Notes under the pieces: generated by a model
Database searches by the model: none
What the model saw: the letters and a program-made list of their open reading frames with translations, nothing else
What the model was told of the DNA's origin: nothing
Program-made: the position numbers and the translations under genes
Assembly (NCBI GenBank): GCA_936432065.2
Contig: OW386290.2
Location: 138,395,677 to 138,459,676, forward strand
Length of the DNA stretch: 64,000 nucleotides
From: Rutpela maculata
Lineage: Eukaryota > Arthropoda > Insecta > Coleoptera > Cerambycidae
Direction: 5' to 3'
Shown here: positions 11,215 to 21,964 of the stretch, one piece after another
Layout of the letters: each line of letters begins with the position of its first letter
Position numbering within the stretch: position 1 is the stretch's first letter

Positions 11215-11636
11215 TTTCTACTCCCTTACGTAAATTGGCTGTTTTCTGTAAAGTCTGTAGTATCGATAAGTAGGCAATTCCAGTTAACTGAACGGATATA
11301 TTTCATATCAGTTCTAGGATGGATATGAAATGAAACCGACCAATCACAATTCGTGTATTAAGTACACAGACAACTATTCGTTTTAAAATCAAATTAGTGC
11401 GTAAGCTGTCAAAGTAACTGTCGGTGTGTACTGTCAGTGTGTATTTGTGTAATATATTAATGTTTGATAAATTTTGTAGTTTTTTTTAGTTGGTCGTAGA
11501 AAAAGTATACTGTACAACTCGAGTGGATTATCCATTTCGCACTCAAAAATTTGAAGCACTCCGCCTACGGCGTCGTGCTCAAACTTCTTTATCGTGCGAT
11601 ATGAATATCATATCCACTCTTGTTGCACAAACTACT
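11215..11636 (+). repeat. 400-bp unit, copy 2 (tandem, full form)
   Basis: Very similar to copies 1 and 3. It contains the block cgcactcaaaaatttgaagc, the hairpin-forming ctccgcctacggcgtcgtgc and the near-palindrome atgaatatcatatccac before ending at aaactact. It lies about 150 bp upstream of the piggyBac-like ORF. Confidence 0.8.
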
Positions 11637-11791
11637 AAAGAATGGGATTAACCACGCCTATTGTGCATAACGTGTCGATTTCTGTCTGTCCAGTACCTTT
11701 ACCTTTACGCATTAGTTGCTCTTTATTCTGCAATGTGTAGAGAGGTATTCTGTGTATAAAGTTAATTTGTTACCTAATCACAAAACATAAA

Positions 11792-11983
11792 ATGAGTAAT
11801 GTGTCTTCCGTGTTTGACGATAGTGACGTAGATCCAAACTTTTCCCCCGGAACTTCTAGTGATGAATATGATGAAAATACGAGTGATGCAAGTGATGCTG
11901 AGGATAACATTGCAGAACCTGTAGAAATGGGGGGTTTTCGAGTTGTGCTGAATCCCTTTGAGGCAACTTTTATGTATAACTAA
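11792..11983 (+). pseudogene. Truncated piggyBac-like transposase, N-terminus only
   Basis: A 63-codon ATG-started ORF reads MSNVSSVFDDSDVDPNFSPG, then a Ser/Asp/Glu-rich stretch and a C-terminus ending EATFMYN. Acidic, Ser-rich N-termini with a DPDFSP-like phrase are typical of piggyBac transposases. The position inside TTAA-bounded CCCC ends supports that reading. A full transposase is usually about 500-600 residues; here the DDE domain and the C-terminal cysteine-rich domain are missing. The ORF itself has no internal stop. Whether a 63-residue product is made is unknown. Confidence 0.62.
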
Positions 11984-12679
11984 ACTTTTATCTTATTATT
12001 TACGTATTTTTTCCCCATTTACCAACCTCACGAATCGACTATGGATGTAAAAAAAATGTTTTTTTATGTCATAGTATTACATTGTCCTAAACTGTGAATC
12101 ACTCTATTTCATGGGTCAATAAAAAACACCCTTATGACCCCCACAGCTACGCCTCCTACGAAATTTGTTTATTTATTTTCTTGTTAAATCGATCCTTTTA
12201 CAAGTTATAATAAAAAAGTAAGGGACAATACCGAATTAAAAGAACTTCATTTTTTGCATAAACCTGGTGTAAGTAAGAAGAATGGAAAATCTGGACTGGG
12301 TCTCGAGGGGTTAACCAATAATAATGGTATTAACCAATAATAATTTATCATTGTTTACATATTCATATATTTCAATACAATGGTAAAAATAGATAAAAGG
12401 AAAGTCCACTACCGTGTTTAAAAAAAAATCCTGACCTAATTTTGCAAAACTGACACTGTCAAAGCGGCCAAAAATACATGGGAGTATATATGGGAAACCT
12501 CAGAAAATTTACACTTTTTTTATTTTGTGTGCCTGCGTAATCGTACACTTATTTCATAGATGTCTTATTGTCAGTGTGAATCGAAAACTTAATATGCAAA
12601 ATTTCTTCAAGTATGTCTTCTGTTGGTCTTCTTCAGCAGACCATTGGCACAGCAGATTAACTTGATTTTCTTGAAGAAA

Positions 12680-13840
12680 CGATGAATGAAGATGATCGTA
12701 ATGTCTCTGTGTATGATGGAGCTGCTCTCATTAACTAAATTCAGCCACTCGAGACATGCTTGTGGAAAACCATATTCTTTCGAAATCCGAAGAAAATACT
12801 GTTTGGTAGACTCCCTCCAACATCAGAGGCACTGCGACACCTTGCGTTTAGAGCTGTTTATAAGGATAGCCCTCCGATTAAAGAACTTATATCTAGATAC
12901 ATAGTGGCATTAGTTTGTGTGATCCTGAAAGATTCACAATCTAAGGCACTTCTTCCCATAAGTTCTTGATTGGCTAGTCGATCTATTCGCAGCCGATTCG
13001 AGCACCATCGGTTCAGTTTGATTATCATAATCTCAGTTTGATACTTTTGACAGTATACCCGCCATTAATGTTAATAAGCGTTTTCGTGTGTTTCGATCAA
13101 AATGTGGTGAAGAAGTCTTTTTATTTTAATTTGTGATTTGCTTATTACCTAAATAATATTCTCTATTCATATTTACACAGTTTAGTGACAATATATTTAG
13201 TGCAAATAAATAGTGAAGTGCTGTGCCGTTTGCAGAAAGCAGTTTAGAAAAGAAGAAAATCGATCGTTCTATAGTCGTAACATGATGAAGTTCAGTTTAC
13301 AGTTATAAAGTAAATAACAATTAAATTTTAATATCCTTTCAATACATATTTATCTTACTGTTTTATCTTACTGTAATATCGTATGCCTACATAACGTTAT
13401 ATAAAGAGCCGGTAATGCAGGAATTGCAATAATTCATTTTAATGAAAATATTTACCATTCTACACATTTTCTACACACACAACGCCACTGTTGCCTATGG
13501 GATGTGATGTTCATCTATTCTTTTTAATGGACACATAATGTGACTATGTTAGGAACAAACAAGGTATATAGTGAAAAGATAGCCTGTTATGTATCTCGAT
13601 ATAAGTTCTTTAATCGGAAGGATAGCCATATTTGAGGTTGGTGATGATCCCACATGAGGAAATCCATAGTCCAGATAATTGGGAATAGATGAAAACTGAT
13701 TCAATCTGGCCGGTGAAGTGGACGTCTCTTCCCACAATATGGCAGGGCCGCTGTAACCTTGAAAATCGAAGGTGCAAATCATTCGCTGCAGCTGCAGTAC
13801 GACTCGATAGAGAGCGTTGCCTCTATATCAATTGCAGCAA
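12680..13840 (+). pseudogene. PIN-CXC family pseudogene 4, split by a hAT-like element
   Basis: Left of the insertion, the plus-strand frame reads LFGRLPPTSEALRHLAFRAV (about 12801-12858), the LPPT block of the family. Right of it, one frame gives WPVKWTSLPT followed by a Cys-containing stretch ending LYINCSNCTN (about 13705-13845). This fits the link region and a degraded CXC-like cluster. Between them lies the 748-bp element at 12872-13619. With it removed, the frame runs across the duplicated GGATAGCC into ...TGA-GGT-TGG, which could be a mutated WGW. Stops occur upstream (TAA near 12736) and around 13640-13690. The left part is a good match and the right part a weaker one. The insertion lying exactly between the two expected blocks supports the joint reading. 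Confidence 0.52.
12872..13619. mobile_element. hAT-like non-autonomous element with 8-bp TSD
   Basis: The 8-bp sequence GGATAGCC is repeated exactly at 12864-12871 and 13620-13627. Between them, the ends are inverted repeats: ctccgattaaagaacttata on the left and its complement on the right, about 32 bp with two mismatches. An 8-bp target duplication is characteristic of the hAT (and P) superfamilies. The interior is AT-rich and encodes nothing recognisable, so it is non-autonomous. The termini do not begin with the usual hAT CAG, so the superfamily is provisional. Confidence 0.75.
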
Positions 13841-14084
13841 TTGCACCAATAAGACTAGGTGGGTTCTTTGTTCTCAATCTGAAGCAAGCTAATATGTTAT
13901 TATTTTCTCAGATAATAGCTATCTGTATATGGTAAATATGTTTTTGGTTATCAGCGTTACAGTGTGCGATGATTATCTTCTTTGTTTTCAGTCAAGAACT
14001 CCGGTGGGTATAGTCATAGATGATGTACAAGAACCCAGTTTTTCATTGGAGAGTGTATTGCGTATCAACATATTTTACAAAAAG

Positions 14085-14676
14085 TTTGACAGTTAAATGT
14101 TGACAATTGATGTCTTGCAATAAATTTGACAAAACGTCTCAAAGAAAGTTTTAATAAACTTGACCAGTTAATCTTCCTTCAAAACTATGAGCCCTACTAG
14201 ACGGTTATTGCAAACTCCACACCACACATTAATGTTAAATCTGGGAATTTTTTTGACTGCAGTGTTTTCATGACACATGAAATCAGAATTTACGTTAAAA
14301 GAACGCTGCAGCCGGTCTCGAAAAGAAGTCTTTTAATTCAATTGTAAATCGCCAACACCCACACCAATCTATTGCAAATGCCCAAGAAAAGTTTTTTCGT
14401 TTGGCACTTGTTTCAACTTTCTTGTCGTTAACGGAGGTCAATCTTTTTAGGAAAACTCATTTCGAGATTTTTTAACGGTTCCGGTCCGGTTCCTCTTTTT
14501 TATACAGACTCGGACAAAAATGTTAACCAACCATAGGCGTTCCATGCAAGGCTGCGAACGAGTTTCGGTTTAAAATGACATCCATGTTTTTATCTTATCA
14601 CGGAAGGTTTTACGCAGTCAACGCTCCTATTATAACACCTACTACACGTCCCTTTAAATCCGGGACACTCTGTATA
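14085..14676 (-). pseudogene. Mariner/Tc1-type transposase fragment and one terminus
   Basis: On the minus strand from about 14295 to 14100, one frame reads FMCHENTAVKKIPRFNINVW, then CGVCNNRLVGLIVLKED and a stop. After it come LVKFIKTFFETF and IYCKTSIVN. The 'F.INVWCG...LIG' phrase is a familiar block in mariner-type transposases between the first and second catalytic Asp. The sequence ggacactctgtata at 14663-14676 resembles an element terminus of the type TACAGAGTGTCC. The other terminus is not visible. Upstream transposase parts (14300-14560) are too decayed to read. Confidence 0.55.
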
Positions 14677-15894
14677 TACTATTATTATATGCATGTCATA
14701 TTTTGCTACACCTAGTTGATCCATATCCACTTGCTAGAAAAAATATAAGATCGTTAACAAAGAAGTTTCAAAAGTAGTGAAAAATAGTTCAGATTTATCG
14801 ATTATGACGTCGTTAAATAGTAAAAATGCCAGAATGCCCCTCATGAACTATTAACTTTTCCATTAAACGATGTATTAACAGAGCAATTCGATTATTCTAT
14901 CAATTTCTATATGTAGTGATGAAATGGGGTTAATACTATGGGGTGTACGTTCAGAAGAGACATTAGGGTCGTTTGCAATTACTCACCCTTTTTATATTTG
15001 CATATAAATTATTTTATGATTAGTATGATTAGTAGAGTTGTTAAACTTTTGATGAGTCTCGGTTGAGCAATTTTATTCATTTGTTATCGTGGATTTGAAT
15101 TTTGATTTAATTGAGAACATTTCATTTACATGTTGCGGATTTTTACATTTAAGGCAACATATACAAGTTAATTCGTAATCATCCTGTATCGTTATTAATG
15201 AAAAATAAATTTTCAGGCATTTTTAAAATACTCGGTCAAGACCTTCCATAGGAAAATTTCCTCTGCACGAAATCAAAAGAAAATATTATAACATAAAAAA
15301 TGTGATAACCTGTAAATTGTTTGACATGTCCAAATCACACTTGCTTGCCATTCATAAGCTTAAGAAGAGTTATTGTTAGGATTTTTTGGAAATTTTTAGG
15401 TAATGTACTTTGAAAAATAGAAGGGAGGTAATCATATTTCAACGCATTAGACATATTATTATAAAATATATATTAGTAAAATGCATAAACAAAAAAATAC
15501 ATATTATAGAGATAACATTTCGCAAGATTTCTATTTAAGTGCAAGTGACAAAAATTAAGAAAATATATATTTTTTAAATTAAACGATTAATAACTTTCTT
15601 ATTTACTGATTGATTTTCTGCAAAAATAGGGTTCTTCCTCTAGCTAACACTTACTTACTTTCCAAATTTCAATACAATCGAACTTTTCTTTCTTAAGTTA
15701 TCGTGCTTACAAGAAACGTGACGGACAGACAAACAGACGGACATTTTGAAAGTTGTTCAAAATTCGTTCACTAACACAATGATATGAAATTTTTTTCTCT
15801 ACGAGCGATAATTCCGGTTTTAGAAATATGCCGATCAAATGCAACATACTCTTCGTTTTTGCGAATGTAGGTTATCCCGAATTATCCATATATT
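14677..15894. other. AT-rich, no gene seen
   Basis: Random short ORFs. Around 15722-15746 (gacggacagacaaacagacgg) is another 'gacagac' phrase like those in the ACTTCCAC family, but the surrounding sequence differs. It probably belongs to a different dispersed repeat. Confidence 0.45.
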
Positions 15895-16145
15895 AATCTT
15901 GTTTTATCCTCCACCTCATCCCACTTTGTCCCACCTTCCCCTAATTACCATTATTTACCTTTAGTTACCCTTGATTATCCCCACTAATTCAAACTTGGTT
16001 CTAATTTGTCCCACCTTCCCCTAATTACCTTTAATTATTCTTAATTACCCTTATTACCCGCGAATCGCCTTTAATTACCCGCTAATTATCCTTACTCGCT
16101 AATTATCCCCTCTTAATTACCCATTGATTACCCTCAATTATCCCT
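15895..16145 (+). repeat. Degenerate short-period array of taattaccc-like words
   Basis: About 250 bp built of variants of taattaccc, taattatcc and ttacctttaa with irregular spacing of 8-14 bp, plus a doubled 'tttgtcccaccttcccctaatta' block (about 15933-15955 and 16005-16027). One strand is strongly pyrimidine-biased. It looks like an old minisatellite or simple-repeat expansion rather than a defined element. Confidence 0.7.
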
Positions 16146-16161
16146 TAGCCACGTCCTCCAT

Positions 16162-16264
16162 GACGTCACAAAAAGGGTGGAGGGAAGAGGTCTAGGACCT
16201 AATTTAATACGTAGGGTATTATGGTAGGTCCTAGGCCTCTTCCCTCCACCCTTTTTGTGACGTC
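16162..16264. repeat. Hairpin with 40-bp arms and 23-nt loop
   Basis: Left arm 16162-16201 (gacgtcacaaaaagggtgga...) and right arm 16225-16264 (...tccaccctttttgtgacgtc) are almost perfectly complementary, with one mismatch. Arms are GC-richer than the surroundings and begin with gacgtca. This is a compact MITE or hairpin element with no coding content. Confidence 0.85.
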
Positions 16265-16408
16265 TGGCGAACTTTCGGAAATATGTGCAAATGATTGTTT
16301 ATGGAACTTTAATAATATAATATTTGAAATCGTCTATCCCAAAAACCTATAAAACGATATGGGAATGGAGGTAGTGGTAGGGGGTGGTAGTAGTTGGATA
16401 AGTAAAAT

Positions 16409-16813
16409 GGAACGCCCTGTGTATTGTTCAATTTTTGAATTATTCTTTTCTTTCTGACTTGAGAAATATGACATGTGATAGTCCTATCTTTAACCGTTTT
16501 CGAGTTATTGAATATTGAAAATCGTACCTAAACTATTCATTATACAAAGGGAGATTACAAATATTAAAGTAGTCTATGAAAATGACAAGTATTCTGTTAT
16601 TACATGAAAATCTGACAGATTTAATAACAGAATACTTGTCATTTTCATAGACTACTTTAATAATTGTAATTTCCGTTCGTACAATAAATAGTTTAAATGC
16701 GATTTTCAACCTTCAATAATTCGAAAACAGTTAAAGAAAGGACTGTTAAATGTCATATTTTTGAAATCAGAAAGAAAAGAATAATTCAAAAATTCAACAA
16801 TACACGGGCGTTC
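16409..16813. mobile_element. Foldback MITE, 405 bp
   Basis: Almost the whole length is two arms (16409-16602 and 16622-16813) of about 193 bp with high complementarity and a 19-bp loop. Ends are gaacgccctgtgtattg and caatacacgggcgttc. The inner stem (aatgacaagtattctgttat) is perfect. No coding content; it sits inside copy B of the ACTTCCAC repeat. Confidence 0.85.
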
Positions 16814-16945
16814 AATTATAAAAAATATTATTGTTTCTTGTACCACTCAATTTCTAGAGCTTCCATTAACTTATTAAAGGGGCTCAGTTACCTCCCTACA
16901 ACTTTCGTCCAAAACATTTTTTTCTATCTCCAGTAATAACGATAA

Positions 16946-17412
16946 TACAGGGTGGCCTAAATATAATGGAAGACACAAGTGGATGAAGGATCTATGTGAC
17001 ATTTCCAAAATACACGAGTTTTTTATATGAATGAAGGCTATAAGTACACAAAATTCCCTCAGGTACATTACATTTGTTTCTAATACAAAAATATCTGATT
17101 TATAAATGTATAAAGGATCTATGTACTGTTGAAGTTGGTAGGTTGTTAAAAACTTCGAGATCAATTATCTCAAAATCACTTTGTTGAAAAAAACGAGTTT
17201 TTTGTATGAATGAACGCTATAAGTACACAAAATTCCCCCAGGTACATTACATTTGATTTTAATGCAAAAATATCTGATTTATAAATTTATAAAGGATCTA
17301 TGTACTGTTGAAGTTGGTAGGTTGTTAAAAACATTGAGATCAATTATCTCAAAATCACTTTGTTGTTACATAGACCCTTCATCCACTTGTGTCTTCAATG
17401 AATAACCCTGTA
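16946..17412. mobile_element. TA-flanked MITE with internal 179-bp duplication
   Basis: Ends are TACAGGGT (16946) and ACCCTGTA (17412), inside TA, as in Tc1/mariner-type elements. Further in, gaagacacaagtggatgaag and its complement (17375-17396) form a second inverted pair. The interior is two direct copies of a unit of about 179 bp (17009-17186 and 17187-17365), each with cgagttttttgtatgaatga and gaagttggtaggttgttaaa. No transposase. Confidence 0.8.
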
Positions 17413-17846
17413 CACACAGTAAATTATAATTTTATTTCTTTCACACCCTTTAATAATGGGGTGGGGGTAGCAATGAGGGTGGCTAATGCCAAAAAATTTT
17501 TGAGACCTTAATTTCTCTTATATATACTAAACACCAATTTTGTGGACACTTACTTGCTTGATTTACCTATTTCCCCCTCCCATTTACACCCTACTTTTCA
17601 ACGGAATAAGATCAAAATATAATCTAGTTCCAGATCTCGTTAAAATACATACCAAATTTTAAGTCAATATCTTAAACGGTTCCAGAGTAATCGTGCGCAC
17701 AAAAAGGTTACAGATCGACAGACAGAATATTTTTACTCAAACGTTTCACGTTCTCGACGTTTCATGACATTCTAAGCCTAGTATTTGAACAATAAAAATT
17801 TCAAATTTTTTTTTGGGTCACTATACTTCCACTGGATGTGGAAGTA

Positions 17847-18222
17847 ATTACCTTTCAAATACCGCCTACGTCATCTATTTATTTCAATTAGAGGTTTAGA
17901 ATTAGAGTTTCGAATATAAAAATTGTTAAAAAAAATCTTACACTTTTCGCAACTTTTTTAAAATATGCAATAAGTTATCTTGAACTACAAGATTTGGTTT
18001 ATATGAGTTCGAAGTAATTTCTTCTTAACCCATTTGAACTCTGACAATGAATATTTGTCCAACTAGTCCATAAATTGAAGGTGATAAAATTACATTTTAC
18101 ATTTTTAATACTTACAAAATTGTTTAACTCTTCAAACGCCAAAGAAAAAAATATTCACAATAAAATTAACTATCCATCTTAATTATGAAAAACTGACTTT
18201 CAGTTTTTCTCATTTGCAGTAA
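17847..18222. other. AT-rich, no gene seen
   Basis: Nothing coding. A 30-bp block at 18186-18218 (gaaaaactgactttcagttt) recurs in similar form at 19232-19263, flanking the foldback 18223-19152 on both sides. Confidence 0.45.
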
Positions 18223-19152
18223 TAGTAGAGTGCTCGGTGCCCAGATATACGCATAAAAATAAGTTGTGTGGAGGTTTCGTTGTTACAAGCTGAATTTGAT
18301 ATAAAATTAATGATGATATACTGATGTTTCAAAATCTCAAAGCCGTCAAAAAATGTCCTACTCAAAAGGTCGTTATAATCAAAAAACGAGTTATTTCTTA
18401 GTGAATTAGGTGTTTTGATATTTCTACTTTTGAGTAATAGCAAATCCTTTTAACCATGAATAGAACTAGTCAAAATAAGTAGGTTTTCGAACAGACCCAC
18501 CTCGAGAAATCATGCCTGCTCCCCCTGCCCCCCCTCAAAGGGGCTGCCTGTATCTGCCTATATATATATTTTTTTCCGAAAAACGGTAGGAGCTAGGAGC
18601 TAGGAGCTATTTTGTAGAATTTTGATTTATTGGGCCGTTTTAGAGGTATAGCCAAATATGTGTCGTTGTTGGAAGGCTCCTCACCCCCTTTTTTGCTGAG
18701 GGGCCTTAAAAAAAAGAAAATAGCAAAAAGCAAATGGAGGGTCTTATGCAAAATTTTATACTCTATCGAATGGCGCCAAGATCATTCCTCTAGCTCCTAC
18801 CGTTTTTGAGAAAAAAAATATATATAGGCAGACACTGGCAGCCACTTTGAGGGGGGCAGGGGGGGGCAGGCATGATTTCTCGAGGTGGGTCTGTTCGAAA
18901 ATCTACTTATTTTGACTAGTTCTATTCATGGTTAAAAGGATTTGCTATTACTCAAAAGTAGAAATATCAAAACACCTAATTCACTAAGAAATAACTCGTT
19001 TCTTGATTATAATGACCTTTTGGGTAGGACATTTTTTGACGGCTTTGAGATTTTGAAACATCAGTATATCGTTATTAATTTTATATCAAATTCAGCTTGG
19101 AACATCGAAACCCCCACGGAAGTCACAATAAGCGTATTAAAGCACTCTACTA
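18223..19152. mobile_element. Large foldback element, about 930 bp
   Basis: The ends tagtagagtgctc and agcactctacta are inverted and could include a TA target. The left arm (18223 to about 18612) and right arm (about 18783 to 19152) are roughly 90% complementary. Because of this, an identical-looking 60-residue reading beginning MLLLKSRNIKTPN appears on opposite strands in the two arms; that is a shadow of the palindrome, not evidence of a gene. The left arm contains three tandem copies of ggagcta (about 18589-18610) where the right has one. Confidence 0.85.
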
Positions 19153-20011
19153 TAAAGTAAGAATGAATAAAATTCATGTTATTGCAAAAAATGGTACTTA
19201 ACAATAATTTTGGTAAGTTGAAAAAATTTATTTTGAAAAACTATGTTTAAGTTTTTTCTCATTTGCCATAAAGCAAAAATTTATAATAAGCATTCACGTC
19301 ATTGCAATAGTAATTTTCGCACTAGTGCGAAAAATTATTTCATTTCGAAACTAAAGTAACAATCGAAATGGTTGTTATATTAGCTTCCCGATACGATAGC
19401 AGAAAAAATCCATTACTCTAAATAATGCATCTACACTCATCCCATAATCGAAATAAAACAAAATTCCAAGCAATTGCAAACAGGGAACATCTGGTCCAGG
19501 TGCAGCTATTGCACAAACATCTCGCAAATCTAAACGTTGTCATACCTGGGCCGTATACTTTACACCGTTTTTGATTTATCACTACCTGAAAAATAATCTG
19601 ACAATAGATTTAGGAGGAAAAGAATTCTTTTGTCATTATTCATTCAAAATCTTCAAATTTAAACTATAACAATGTGCTAGGTACGTACTTCTCTCTCCCC
19701 GTCCGTTCTGGTGTATATCATAGGAGTTCTCGAAATCTTACTCGAGCAGGACCGGCTTAACAAGCACTAAATATGTAGAACTTTCTGCTGTTTGCGAAAT
19801 TCTATACAAAAATATTCCTCAATGAAGAACTTACTTTTTTTATATATTTTGTCGTTCAAGTTGGTTGATTTTTTTTGCCGCATTTTATTGTACATCACAT
19901 TAGTCCGTCATATTAGCTAAATCCAAAGGTTATTTGCTGACATTGCCTTTCATAAAACGGCATCATAAAAAATGGACTTGTTTTAAAGTATCGTTCTTTT
20001 GACGTATGTAC
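19153..20011. other. No gene; perfect 20-bp palindrome at 19314-19333
   Basis: Otherwise featureless. ttttcgcactagtgcgaaaa is a perfect palindrome. A 7-bp TATGTAC at 20005-20011 is one half of the direct repeat flanking the next foldback. Confidence 0.5.
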
Positions 20012-21238
20012 ATACTAGGGTCGGTAAAAAAACACGAACATTTGAATTTGCAGATGGGGTAGTTTCTAATTTATTACTATGTATCTGAAACTAATTCGGG
20101 TAAATTTTTAGTCAAATCGGTTAATATCAAGCCGGCTTCCCACAGCCTTGAAAATGGAAGAAAAGGCGAATTTTTCGATTTTTGACATTTTTCAAACTGA
20201 CATTGGAAATTTTTTTATGACTATTAATGTCTAAACGCGTGTAGCAAAAGTTTTTCGAATAAAATATTTTTCAGTTCCAGAAAAACCGCTGCCCAAGGAA
20301 TCACTACTTCCACATCCAGATTTTCTATCCAAGCCTTTAACAACAAAAAAATTTTGTATGTGGAAATAATTGTTTATGGAACTTTAATAATATAATATTT
20401 GAAATCCTTTACCCCGAAAACCCACAAAACGATATCCCACATCGGTAGTGGTGATTGGGGGTGGTAGTGGGGGTGGATGAAGTAAACACATATTTTGAGT
20501 TTTCGGTTCTTGTACACACTAAATCACAATTTTTTCATCATCTTTTATAATGGGGTGGGGGTGGCTAATGCCAAAAAATTTTTTGAGACCTTAGCTTCTC
20601 TTGTATATGTATACTAAATGCCAATTTTGTGGACTCGTACCTGCTTGATTTGCCTATTTACCCCCCATTTACCCCAATTTACCCCCAATCCTTCGACGGA
20701 ATGAGATAATTTCAAGTCAATATCTTAAAGGGTTTCAAAATAATCGCGCGCACAAAAAAGTTACAGACCGGCAGACAGACAGACAGAAATTTCCTTTTCG
20801 TTCAAACTTAAAATCTCGACGTTTGATGACATTCTAATAAAAATTTTCAAAATGGTTTTTGTTGTTACTACACTCCTTCTGGATGTGGAAGTAATTAGAA
20901 ATTTTATACAAAAAACCTTTTTTTCGTCAAATTCTAGGTTTGAGAGACAAATTTTTAATTTCCCTGGAACTGAAAAATATTTTATATGAATAACTTTTGC
21001 CACATGCGTTTAGGCATTAATAAAGAATCATAAAAAAAATTCAAATGTCAATTTGAAAATGTTAAAAATCGAAAAATTGGTCTTTTCCTTCAATTTCAAG
21101 GCCGTGGGGGGCCGAATAGATATTAATCGATTTGGCTAAAAATTTACCCGAATCAGTTTTAGATACATAGTAACAAATTAGATTATCTAGTAACTACCCT
21201 ATCTGCAAATTCAAATATTCGTGTTTTTCGGTCCACTA
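20012..21238. mobile_element. Foldback element with a nested ACTTCCAC copy
   Basis: Left arm 20012-20280 and right arm 20964-21238 are inverted copies at roughly 85% identity. Both carry cgggtaaatttttag, a gcaaaag/cttttgc block and the inner end cagttccag/ctggaactg. The outer flanks share the direct repeat TATGTAC (20005-20011 and 21239-21245), a plausible 7-bp target duplication. The loop has been filled by an ACTTCCAC-family repeat (20281-20893), leaving about 70 bp of original loop. No coding sequence. Confidence 0.85.
20281..20893 (+). mobile_element. ACTTCCAC-family repeat, copy C
   Basis: Begins aaaaaccgctgcccaaggaa immediately after the inner end of the foldback arm, then tacttccacatccag (20305-20319). 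It ends with ctggatgtggaagta (20879-20893). The centre is shorter than in copy A. Its left boundary against the foldback arm shows that the ccgctgcccaagg lead belongs to the repeat or was already in the loop. Confidence 0.8.
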
Positions 21239-21570
21239 TATGTACCGTTTTTTTTTCTTTTTTCGATAAAAAGTCATTAACAATAATGCAATAAATTACC
21301 GGAACTTTTTATGCTTGCATATCTTTAAAACTAAGAGAGACAGGGCAAAACACTATACGTACCTTTTTGGTTGTGCATAAAATTGTCTAAAATTTTGTAT
21401 ATAACAAATAAAATGGTACATTTGATAGTTAAGTTTGTACCAGCTGGCAAAGTCTCAAAAATTGAATTCTGATGCTCTTGTTTTATAGTATCTTACGACT
21501 TTTCTCAGCCATTTAAAGTGCAATTAAAATTGTGAAAAGAATTACACATCATCAGTGGATACAATGATAG

Positions 21571-21964
21571 GTGTGGTGACTAATGCTAAAAAAAATTTTG
21601 AGACTTTATAGCTTCTAATGTATATACTAAATACCAATTTTATGGACTCTTAACTGCTTGATTTATCTCTTTAACCCCATTTACCCAAATTTACTCCCCA
21701 ACGCTTCAACTGAATAAGATCAAAATATAATTTAGTTCCAGATCTCGCTAAAATACATACGTGTACCAAATTTCAAGTCAATATCTTAAACGGTTCCAGA
21801 TAATTGTGAGCGCAAAAAAAAGTTACAGATAGACAGACCGACAGACAGATTCTTTTTATCCCTCAAACTTAAAATCTCGAAGTTTCATGACATTCTAAGC
21901 CTATTTAAACAATAAAAATGTTAAATATGTTTTTTGTGTTATACTTCCACTGGATGTGGAAGTA
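21571..21964 (+). mobile_element. ACTTCCAC-family repeat, copy D, 3' part
   Basis: Begins at the ggtggctaatgcc-like position (ggtgtggtgactaatgct). It retains the caaatttcaagtcaatatct block, a gacagaccgacagacag block and the terminal hairpin ending gtggaagta at 21964. The 5' half is missing. Confidence 0.75.

Larger units (their letters stand above)
10676..12314 (+). mobile_element. piggyBac-type element, non-autonomous
   Basis: The element is bounded by TTAA on both sides (10676-10679 and 12311-12314). Its terminal inverted repeats are CCCCTCGA on the left and TCGAGGGG on the right. TTAA target duplication with C/G-rich ends is the hallmark of the piggyBac superfamily. Inside are two tandem copies of a roughly 400-bp unit (10828-11636) and a short ORF at 11792-11983 resembling the acidic N-terminus of a piggyBac transposase. 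The remaining 330 bp to the right end are non-coding. The catalytic part of the transposase is absent, so this copy can only have been moved in trans. The exact TTAA ends suggest it is not ancient. Confidence 0.85.
16276..17846 (+). mobile_element. ACTTCCAC-family repeat, copy B, interrupted
   Basis: The 5' part (atgattgtttatggaacttt ... to about 16406) and the 3' part (from tgtacacacagtaaatt at 17409 to the terminal hairpin ending ggatgtggaagta at 17846) match copy A in order. About 1 kb of foreign sequence lies between them: a foldback (16409-16813), a 130-bp spacer and a TA-type MITE (16946-17412). About 20 bp of the original centre is missing. The extreme 5' end before 16276 is lost. Confidence 0.75.

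Noticed and set aside
18210..19160. Two nearly identical ORFs (starting MLLLKSRNIKTPN) on opposite strands
   Set aside because: They are the two arms of a non-coding palindrome; the reading is a shadow of inverted symmetry and has no codon-like conservation.
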